DNA of 9,819 nt from Armatimonadota bacterium. Lineage in GTDB: Bacteria > Sysuimicrobiota > Sysuimicrobiia > Sysuimicrobiales > Humicultoraceae. The stretch is taken from assembly GCA_016198805.1 (NCBI GenBank), contig JACQHU010000042.1:1-9819 (forward strand), read 5' to 3'. Below, in pieces: positions 1 through 6,437 of the stretch; position 1 is the stretch's first letter, and each line of letters begins with the position of its first letter. Position numbers and translations under genes: made by a program. The notes beneath the pieces are model-generated. The model was not told the origin of the DNA. It saw only the letters and a program-made list of their open reading frames with translations, and did not search any database.

Positions 1-4
1 CCAA

Positions 5-35
5 GGCCCGGGCTCCTGCAGGAAAGCCTCGGGCC
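5..35. repeat. GC-rich inverted repeat / hairpin
   Basis: An 8-bp stem forms between 5-12 and 28-35 with one G-T pair. Its loop contains the 10-bp palindrome TCCTGCAGGA at 14-23. No T-run follows on the plus strand and no A-run precedes it, so it is not a standard Rho-independent terminator. It may mark the end of an upstream transcription unit lying outside the window, or be chance in GC-rich DNA. Confidence 0.3.
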
Positions 36-44
36 CAACCCTAG

Positions 45-79
45 TCCTCCGGGACGCATGTGGACGCACGTCCTGAGGA
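45..79. repeat. Tandem 10-bp direct repeat inside an imperfect inverted repeat
   Basis: Two adjacent 10-mers, GGACGCATGT (52-61) and GGACGCACGT (62-71), differ at one base. They sit inside an inverted repeat made of TCCTC (45-49) with GAGGA (75-79) and GGACG (52-56) with CGTCC (69-73), with a small internal mismatch. The block lies just upstream of the proposed -35 region. It could be a regulator binding site or the 3' hairpin of an upstream transcript. The function is not known from sequence. Confidence 0.45.
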
Positions 80-123
80 TTGCGGCACCTTGACAGGCAT
101 GGTATACTCACTCGCAATCCTCA
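74..123. promoter_or_regulatory. Perfect 11-bp inverted repeat bracketing the promoter (candidate operator pair)
   Basis: TGAGGATTGCG at 74-84 is the exact reverse complement of CGCAATCCTCA at 113-123. The 28 bp between the arms hold the -10 box, and the left arm overlaps the proposed -35. The right arm covers the expected transcription start. This is the geometry of a two-site operator. The right arm ends before Stem I of the T-box begins, so it is not needed for the leader fold. No regulator can be named from the sequence. Confidence 0.5.
80..108 (+). promoter_or_regulatory. Promoter of the aroF-tyrA-trp operon
   Basis: An extended -10, TGG followed by TATACT (103-108), matches the sigma-70-type consensus at five of six positions and has the TGN extension. 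With the usual 17-bp spacer the -35 is TTGCGG (80-85), a partial match. The predicted start near 114-116 falls about 12 bases before T-box Stem I, as expected. A perfect TTGACA lies at 90-95 but is only 7 bp from the -10. With a normal spacer it would have to use CGCAAT (113-118), which is poor. Confidence 0.62.
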
Positions 124-251
124 TAAGCCGAGGACCGGGAAGAGTACCCGTCTGCAGCGGTTCCTGCAAGGGCACCGGCCGCGCCGCCAGGGCGCAGCCG
201 GTGGAAGAGAGCCGCGTACTGGTGGGAGCGCGGTAACCGCAGGACGGCGAA

Positions 252-254
252 TGG
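252..254 (+). other. T-box specifier codon TGG (Trp)
   Basis: In the Stem I internal loop the 3' strand reads C-GAA-TGG-G (248-255) between helices 148-152/243-247 and 135-139/256-260. GAA is the standard partner of AGTA (143-146) in the specifier-loop S-turn, and the next triplet is the specifier. TGG pairs with the CCA anticodon of tRNA-Trp and agrees with the genes downstream. A one-base slip would give GGG (Gly), which does not fit the operon. Confidence 0.82.
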
Positions 255-383
255 GCCCGGGAGGCGCGAAGCGAAGGGTCAGTAGCTTCGTCGGCGGCTC
301 CCCCGATATGGGAGTGGAAGTGCCGGGCTGTCAGGTATCCGGCCGGCTCGCAGGGTGATCCGGCGGATGGCAGCGCGGAACAC

Positions 384-415
384 GGGTGGCACCGCGGGAG
401 ATCACCTCTCGTCCC
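384..415 (+). promoter_or_regulatory. T-box antiterminator
   Basis: Helix A1 pairs GGG 384-386 with CCC 413-415. The 7-base bulge UGGCACC (387-393) is exposed, and helix A2 pairs 394-400 with 406-412 around the loop at 401-405. UGGC in the bulge is complementary to an acceptor end of G-C-C-A, so it calls for discriminator base G73. This is the usual base in bacterial tRNA-Trp (family knowledge). The 3' strand is shared with the terminator, making the two folds exclusive. Confidence 0.88.
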
Positions 416-441
416 TTGTGGGCGGGAGGTGTTTGTGTTTT
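403..441 (+). terminator. Rho-independent leader terminator (T-box controlled)
   Basis: A 12-bp stem pairs 403-415 with 420-431, with one bulged T at 412, one G-T pair and the tetraloop TTGT. The T-rich tract TTTGTGTTTT follows at 432-441. Its 5' arm overlaps the 3' arm of the antiterminator, so charged tRNA-Trp should favour this hairpin and stop transcription before aroF. Confidence 0.92.
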
Positions 442-500
442 CCGGCGCACGCGGCTGGCGCCGCGAAGGGGGCTGATGATCTGGTGGGGTTCAGGTCAAT

Positions 501-504
501 GGAG
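501..504 (+). promoter_or_regulatory. Ribosome binding site that sets the aroF start
   Basis: GGAG at 501-504 lies 8 bases before ATG 513. This supports ATG 513 over the in-frame GTG at 504, which would place this motif at the start codon itself. Confidence 0.6.
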
Positions 505-512
505 TGGACGGT

Positions 513-1532
513 ATGATCATCGTCATGGAGTCCGGAGCCAGCGAAGGGCAGGTGCAGGCCGTGGTCGAGAAGGTGCAGGCCGCCGGGCTGAATACCCACA
601 TTTCCGTCGGTGTGGCGCGCACGGTCATCGGCGTGGTCGGCGACGACCGGACCAAGGAGATGCTGCGAGAGTCGCTGGAGGTGGCACCGGGCGTCGAGAG
701 AGTCGTGCCGATCCTGCAGCCGTTCAAGCTGGTGAGCCGGGAGTTCATCCCTCACGACACGGTGGTGACCGTGGGCTCGCAAACCATCGGCGGCGCGAAG
801 GTCGCGGTCATCGCCGGTCCCTGCTCGGTGGAGAGCCGCGAGCAGATCCTGGCCACGGCCGACGCCGTGAAGGCGGCCGGCGCGGGGCTGCTGCGCGGGG
901 GGGCCTTCAAACCGCGGACGTCTCCCTATTCCTTCCAGGGGCTTGAGGAGGAAGGGCTGCGCCTGCTGGCTGAGGCCCGCGAGCGGACCGGACTTCCGAT
1001 CGTCACCGAGGCGATGGACGCCGCGCAACTGGAGCTGGTGGCGCGGTACGCCGACATGATCCAGATCGGCGCCCGCAACATGCAGAACTACCCGCTGCTG
1101 CGCGGGGCCGGCCGGTCCAGGCTTCCGGTGATGCTCAAACGCGGCGTCAGCGCCACGCTCGAAGAGTTGCTGCTGGCCGCCGAGTATATCCTCAACGAAG
1201 GCAACTATCAGGTCGTGCTCTGCGAGCGCGGGATCCGCGGGTTCAACGCCCATACGCGGTACACGCTTGATCTCTCCGCGGTGCCGGTGCTGAAGCGGCT
1301 CACGCACCTGCCGGTCATCGTCGATCCCAGCCACGGCACCGGGAAGTGGCGGTATGTGGCGCCGATGGCGCGGGCGGCGGTTGCGGCCGGCGCCGACGGG
1401 CTCCTCGTTGAAGTGCACCCCAATCCCGCCGCTGCCCTGAGCGACGGCCCGCAGTCGCTGAATCCGGACAACTTCGCTGACCTGATGGCTTCGCTGCGGC
1501 TGCTCGCCCAGGCCATCGGCCGCGCGATCTGA
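513..1532 (+). CDS. aroF: 3-deoxy-7-phosphoheptulonate (DAHP) synthase, class I-beta with N-terminal ACT-like domain
   Basis: It condenses phosphoenolpyruvate and erythrose 4-phosphate to DAHP, the first step of the shikimate pathway, in the cytoplasm. The 339-residue protein has a ferredoxin/ACT-like N-terminal domain (about 1-70), then a TIM barrel. Visible motifs are AGPCSVES (101-108, metal Cys104), RGGAFKPRTSPYSFQG (128-143), ARNMQN (187-192), LKRG (208-211), CERGIRGF (237-244), DPSHGTGK (271-278, metal His274), EVHPNP (metal Glu300) and DGPQSL (metal Asp311). Length and layout match the Thermotoga-type enzyme, whose N-terminal domain mediates Tyr/Phe inhibition (family knowledge). There is no chorismate mutase fusion. 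I chose ATG 513 for its GGAG spacing and because family members start MIIVM; GTG 504 would add three residues. It is the first gene after the T-box and is followed 8 bp later by tyrA. Confidence 0.95.
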   Translation: MIIVMESGASEGQVQAVVEKVQAAGLNTHISVGVARTVIGVVGDDRTKEMLRESLEVAPGVERVVPILQPFKLVSREFIPHDTVVTVGSQTIGGAKVAVIAGPCSVESREQILATADAVKAAGAGLLRGGAFKPRTSPYSFQGLEEEGLRLLAEARERTGLPIVTEAMDAAQLELVARYADMIQIGARNMQNYPLLRGAGRSRLPVMLKRGVSATLEELLLAAEYILNEGNYQVVLCERGIRGFNAHTRYTLDLSAVPVLKRLTHLPVIVDPSHGTGKWRYVAPMARAAVAAGADGLLVEVHPNPAAALSDGPQSLNPDNFADLMASLRLLAQAIGRAI

Positions 1533-1540
1533 GACGACCG

Positions 1541-2389
1541 ATGGAAGCGTCCCCCGGGCCATTTCCGCACACCGCTGCGGTCGTCGGCCTGGGGCTGATC
1601 GGTGGGTCGCTGGCGCTGCGCCTGCGTCAGGTCGGCGTGCGCGTCGTGGGGATCGATGTCGACCCTGGGGCCGTCGCCGAGGCGCAGCGGCGTGGCGCCC
1701 TGGATCGCGGTGGAGTCGACCTGGAGGCCGTGGAGGCGGCGGACCTGGTCATCGTGGCCGTCCCGCTGGATCAGGTGGTGCAGGTCGCGATCGCCACCGC
1801 CCGCCGGATGCGCGCGGGCGCGTTCCTGACCGACGTCGGCAGCGTGAAGGCGCCCGTCGTGGCGGCGATCAGCCGCGCGCTGCCTGGGGGCATCCGATTT
1901 GTCGGCGGGCACCCGATGGCCGGGACAGAGGGACAGGGGATGGCCGCGGCCGACGCGGCGCTGCTGGACGGCCGGCCGTTCATCCTGACCCCGACTCCCC
2001 GCACGCCGCCGGACGATGTCGCCGTGCTGCAGGCGGTCGTCGTGCGTCTGGGCATGCGCCCGATCGTCCTCGACCCGGTGCAGCACGACGAACTGGTGGC
2101 GCAGGTCAGCCATCTGCCGTATCTCGTCAGCGTGGCGCTCCTGCGGGCCGCTGCGGACGACGCGAAGGCCATCGCGGGTCCGGCCATGGTGGAGATGACG
2201 CGCATGGCGCGCAGTCCGGCCGCCATGTGGGCGGCGATCTGCCGCGACAACCGGGAAGCCATCTTGCGGGCGCTGGCGCGCTTTGAAGCCGAATTTCACC
2301 GGCTGCACCGGGGCCTCGAGACAGGAACGATCCGTGAGGTGCTGCCGCAGGACGGCGCGGTGGCGAAGGCGCTGCCGAAGGAGCCGTGA
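1541..2389 (+). CDS. tyrA: Prephenate dehydrogenase
   Basis: It oxidatively decarboxylates prephenate to 4-hydroxyphenylpyruvate, the tyrosine branch. The 282-residue protein has an N-terminal Rossmann fold with GLGLIGGS (16-23) and Asp39 at the end of the second strand, which suggests NAD rather than NADP. TDVGSVK is at 97-103. GGHPMAGTE (122-130) carries the catalytic-type His124, and QHDELVAQVSHLPY (181-194) is the helical-domain signature. ARSPAAMW with a later DNREAIL (223-242) is also typical. It ends without an ACT domain, which many Gram-positive TyrA proteins have, and without a chorismate mutase domain. Arogenate use cannot be excluded. The ATG at 1541 has only a weak ribosome binding site and probably relies on coupling to aroF, 8 bp upstream. 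trpE starts 4 bp after its stop. Confidence 0.93.
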   Translation: MEASPGPFPHTAAVVGLGLIGGSLALRLRQVGVRVVGIDVDPGAVAEAQRRGALDRGGVDLEAVEAADLVIVAVPLDQVVQVAIATARRMRAGAFLTDVGSVKAPVVAAISRALPGGIRFVGGHPMAGTEGQGMAAADAALLDGRPFILTPTPRTPPDDVAVLQAVVVRLGMRPIVLDPVQHDELVAQVSHLPYLVSVALLRAAADDAKAIAGPAMVEMTRMARSPAAMWAAICRDNREAILRALARFEAEFHRLHRGLETGTIREVLPQDGAVAKALPKEP

Positions 2390-2393
2390 GCCG

Positions 2394-3895
<1,502 letters not shown>

Positions 3896-3899
<4 letters not shown>

Positions 3900-4591
3900 T
3901 TGTCGTCATCGATAACTACGACTCGTTCACGTACAACCTGGTCCAGCACCTGGGGTCGTTTGGGGTGGACCTGGAGGTCGTGCGCAACGACGCCATCACG
4001 GTGGAGGCGCTGGCCGCCCGCCGTCCCCAGACCATCGTGATCTCGCCGGGACCGTGTACACCGAAGGAGGCCGGCATCTCGGTCGAGGCGATCCGCCGGC
4101 TGGGGCGGGAGATCCCGATCCTGGGTGTCTGTCTGGGGCACCAGTGCATCGGCGAGGCGTTCGGCGGACGGGTCGTGCGGGCGCCGGCGCCGGTCCACGG
4201 CAAGACGTCGATGATCTCCCACGACGGCCGCACGATCTACGAGGGGCTGCCGGTCCCCTTTGAGGCGACGCGCTATCACTCGCTGATCGTCGTGCGCGAG
4301 GGGCTGCCCGATGTTCTGGAAGTGTCGGCGCACCTGGACGACGGCACGATCATGGGTCTGCGGCACCGGACCTGGCCGGTCGAAGGGGTGCAGTTTCATC
4401 CCGAATCGGTGCTCACGGCCGTGGGGAGGGCGTTGCTGTCGCGGTTCCTGACCCTGGCCGGCGTGCCGCACATGGCTCCGGTCGCCGCCGCGCCGGGCTC
4501 GCATCTGGAGTCCGGGGCGGTCCAGCCGCCGGCGCGCCAGACGACGCATGTCCCGGCGCCGCGCGCCGGCCGAAGGGAGGTTGCATTATGA
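3896..4591 (+). CDS. trpG: Anthranilate synthase component II, glutamine amidotransferase
   Basis: It hydrolyses glutamine and delivers ammonia to TrpE. The class I amidotransferase domain fills residues 1-190: DNYDSFTYN (6-14), SPGPC (50-54), GVCLGHQ with nucleophile Cys79, HGKTS (101-105) and HPES with His168 and Glu170. The family usually ends near 190 residues. This protein is 231 long, with a Pro/Ala/Arg-rich tail (about 191-231) of low complexity and no recognisable domain. The tail codons also carry the strong ribosome binding site of trpD. It overlaps trpE and trpD by 4 bp each. Many bacteria use one such subunit for both TrpE and PabB, so a dual role in folate synthesis is possible. 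Confidence 0.95.
4572..4580 (+). promoter_or_regulatory. Strong ribosome binding site of trpD inside the trpG tail
   Basis: GAAGGGAGG lies 7 bases before ATG 4588, the best Shine-Dalgarno match at a trp-gene start together with that of trpS. It lies in the last codons of trpG, so the extended C-terminus of TrpG partly reflects this signal. Confidence 0.75.
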
Positions 4592-5598
4592 TCCGCGAGG
4601 CCATCCGTGCGGTGGCTGACCGCCAGACGCTGTCCGAGCAGGAGGCCTGGGCCGCCATGGGCGAGATCATGGACGGGCAGGCCACGCCGGCGCAGATCGC
4701 GGCATTCATCACGGCGCTGCGGATGCGCGGGGAGACCGTGGACGAGATCGCCGGGTTCGCCCGCGCCATGCGAGAGCGGGCGCTGCGGCTGATGCCGCGG
4801 GTCGACCATCTCGTCGACGTGGTCGGGACCGGCGGCGACCGGGTGAGCACGTTCAACATCTCCACGACGACGTCGTTCGTGGTGGCCGGCGCGGGGGGGT
4901 ACGTGGCCAAGCACGGCAACCGCGCGGTCAGCCGGCAGTCGGGCGCGGCCGACGTGCTGGAGGCGCTGGGCGTGAACATTCAGGTCGCGCCCGAGGTCGT
5001 GCAGCGCTGCATCGAGGACATCGGCATCGGGTTCCTGTTCGCGCCGATTTACCACTCGGCGATGAAGCATGCGGCCGGGCCGCGGAAGGAGATTGGCATC
5101 CGGACCGTCTTCAACATCCTCGGTCCGCTGGCGAACCCTGCCGGGGCCGCGTACCTGCTGGTGGGCACGTACGATCCCGCGCTGGTGCGGATCATGGCCG
5201 AGGTGCTGGGCGAACTGGGGGTGCGACGCGCCATGGTCGTCCACGGCGACGGGATGGATGAGATGTCGACCCTGGGCCCGACCCAGGTGGCCGAACTGCG
5301 CGACGGCCGGGTGCACGTGTCGATACTGGACCCGTCATCGCTGAAGATCGACGCGCCGCCGCCAGACGCCATCGCCGGCGGCACTCCGCAGCAGAATGCC
5401 GAGGTGACGGTGGCGGTGCTGCGCGGGCAGCGGGGGCCGTCGCGGGATATCGTGGTGCTGAATGCCGCCGCGGCGCTTGCCGCCGCCGAACTGGCCGAGG
5501 ACCTCCGGGAGGGCATGGCGCTGGCCGCGCGCTCGATCGACTCGGGGGCTGCGTACGAGAAACTGGAGGCGCTGCGGGCGCTGACCAAGGTGACATGA
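4588..5598 (+). CDS. trpD: Anthranilate phosphoribosyltransferase
   Basis: It transfers phosphoribose from PRPP to anthranilate, giving phosphoribosylanthranilate. The 336-residue protein has the N-terminal helical region (1-70) and then the nucleoside-phosphorylase-like alpha/beta domain. Motifs are GTGGD (80-84, PRPP loop), NIS (90-92), KHGNRAVSRQSGAADVLEALG region (108-128), the RTVFNILGPLANPA stretch (172-185) and DGMDE (221-225, metal-binding acidic pair in the family). Length is typical and it is not fused to TrpG, unlike the enterobacterial form. Its ATG overlaps the trpG stop (ATGA), and its stop overlaps the trpC start in the same way, so translation is probably coupled through all three genes. 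Confidence 0.96.
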   Translation: MIREAIRAVADRQTLSEQEAWAAMGEIMDGQATPAQIAAFITALRMRGETVDEIAGFARAMRERALRLMPRVDHLVDVVGTGGDRVSTFNISTTTSFVVAGAGGYVAKHGNRAVSRQSGAADVLEALGVNIQVAPEVVQRCIEDIGIGFLFAPIYHSAMKHAAGPRKEIGIRTVFNILGPLANPAGAAYLLVGTYDPALVRIMAEVLGELGVRRAMVVHGDGMDEMSTLGPTQVAELRDGRVHVSILDPSSLKIDAPPPDAIAGGTPQQNAEVTVAVLRGQRGPSRDIVVLNAAAALAAAELAEDLREGMALAARSIDSGAAYEKLEALRALTKVT

Positions 5599-6437
5599 CG
5601 ACGGTGCTGGACGAGATCATCGCGCACAAGCGCCAGGAGGTAGCGGCCAGCCGATCCGCGGTCTCCCTGGCCGACCTGCAGGCCCGGGCGGCCGCGGCCC
5701 CGCCCGCGCGGGATTTCGCCGCGGCCATCGCAGGCCCGCCGGTGCGCATCATCGCCGAGGTCAAGCGGGCCTCGCCGTCGGCGGGTGCGATCCGCGCAGA
5801 CGCCGATCCGGCGGCAGTGGCCCGGCTCTACCAGGACGCCGGCGCGGCCGCGATCTCGGTGTTGACCGACGCGCGGTACTTCCACGGGAGCGCCGAGGAC
5901 CTGCGGGCCGTACGGGGCGCGGTGGGACTGCCGGCGCTGCGAAAGGACTTCGTCGTGGATCCCTACCAAGTGTACGAAGCGCGGGCGCTGGGCGCCGATG
6001 CGGTGCTGCTCATCGCGGGCACCGTCGAGCGAGGGGAGCTCGCGGCACTGGCGCGGCTGGCCGGTGCCCTGGGCATGACCGCGCTCGTGGAAGTCTACAG
6101 CGAGGCGCACCTGGACGACGGTCTGGCCGCCGGCGCGCGGGTGATCGGGATCAACAACCGCGACCTCAGGAACTTCTCCGTTGACCTCGAGACCACGGCG
6201 CGCCTCCGGCCGCGCATCCCGCAGGGCATCGCGGTCGTCAGCGAGAGCGGCATTGAGACGCCCGCCGATGTGGCGCGCGTCTGCCGCGCAGGCATCGACG
6301 CCATCCTGGTGGGGACGGCGTTGATGGCCAGCCCCGACCCCGCCGCACACCTACGGGCATTGCGGCGGGCGGCGGAAGCCGCTGCCGGACCCCTGCGCTC
6401 AGACGGAACCGGACAGACAGGAGGAGCACGCACATGA
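5595..6437 (+). CDS. trpC: Indole-3-glycerol phosphate synthase
   Basis: It closes the indole ring, converting carboxyphenylamino-deoxyribulose phosphate to indoleglycerol phosphate. The 280-residue TIM barrel keeps the catalytic set: IAEVKRASPS (53-62, Glu55 and Lys57), LRKDF (115-119, Lys117), LVEV (164-167, Glu166), GINNRDL (185-191, Asn187) and VSESGI (215-220, Glu217 and Ser218). The residue spacing matches the archaeal and Thermotoga enzymes. It is a stand-alone protein, not the TrpC-TrpF fusion of E. coli; trpF lies separately after trpS. The C-terminal ~15 residues are Gly/Thr-rich, and their codons hold the trpS ribosome binding site. AAGG at 5587-5590 is close to the ATG, so expression likely depends on coupling to trpD. 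Confidence 0.96.
   Translation: MTTVLDEIIAHKRQEVAASRSAVSLADLQARAAAAPPARDFAAAIAGPPVRIIAEVKRASPSAGAIRADADPAAVARLYQDAGAAAISVLTDARYFHGSAEDLRAVRGAVGLPALRKDFVVDPYQVYEARALGADAVLLIAGTVERGELAALARLAGALGMTALVEVYSEAHLDDGLAAGARVIGINNRDLRNFSVDLETTARLRPRIPQGIAVVSESGIETPADVARVCRAGIDAILVGTALMASPDPAAHLRALRRAAEAAAGPLRSDGTGQTGGART
6419..6426 (+). promoter_or_regulatory. Consensus ribosome binding site of trpS
   Basis: AGGAGGAG lies 7 bases before ATG 6434, inside the end of trpC. It indicates that TrpRS is translated strongly in its own right even though it overlaps trpC. Confidence 0.78.

Larger units (their letters stand above)
127..441 (+). promoter_or_regulatory. T-box riboswitch, tryptophan-specific, transcriptional type
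   Basis: This leader binds tRNA-Trp and lets transcription continue when the tRNA is uncharged. Stem I closes with GCC 127-129 / GGC 263-265 and CCGGG 135-139 / CCCGG 256-260. The specifier loop has AGTA (143-146) opposite GAA (249-251) followed by TGG. The middle helix starts CCGTC 148-152 / GACGG 243-247. The AGAGAG signature is at 206-211, followed by a distal hairpin CCGCG 212-216 / CGCGG 229-233. Stem II pairs 267-272 with 285-290 and has GAA and AGTA in its loop. The IIA/B region includes CTCCC 298-302 / GGGAG 310-314. Stem III pairs 337-346 with 360-368. The T-box core TGGCACCGCG is at 387-396. All canonical parts are present, so the element is probably functional. It should sense Trp-tRNA charging for the whole downstream operon. 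Confidence 0.93.

Noticed and set aside
90..95. Perfect TTGACA as the -35 box
   Set aside because: It is only 7 bp from TATACT, and no good -10 exists 16-18 bp downstream. The extended -10 with TTGCGG at 17 bp fits better, though TTGACA cannot be fully ruled out.
80..358. Open frame of 92 codons (and another from 386 to 946) across the leader on the plus strand
   Set aside because: The first covers the T-box structures and the second the terminator and aroF in another frame. Composition is Arg/Gly-rich as in GC-rich shadow frames, with no family resemblance.
374..396. Alternative hairpin CGCGG (374-378) with CCGCG (392-396) as the antiterminator
   Set aside because: It would bury the conserved T-box sequence. 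The family's antiterminator pairs the T-box with the 5' arm of the terminator, and that fold is clearly available here.
443..463. 6-bp hairpin CGGCGC / GCGCCG in the aroF untranslated region
   Set aside because: Short and expected in GC-rich DNA. It does not cover the ribosome binding site and has no T-run.
402..1562. Long minus-strand open frames, here and opposite most genes (for example 1208-2518, 4396-5316, 6095-7498, 8018-9391)
   Set aside because: High GC leaves few stops on the antisense strand. The translations are His/Arg/Asp-rich, lack motifs, and lie opposite enzymes with intact active sites.
2283..2393. Upstream N-terminal extension of TrpE from 2283
   Set aside because: It lies inside tyrA, has shadow-frame composition, and a good AAGGAG stands before ATG 2394 where homology starts.
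5763..5785. SPSAG instead of SPSKG in TrpC as a possible active-site loss
   Set aside because: The Thermotoga enzyme is recalled to have SPSAG as well, and all catalytic Glu, Lys, Asn and Ser residues are present.
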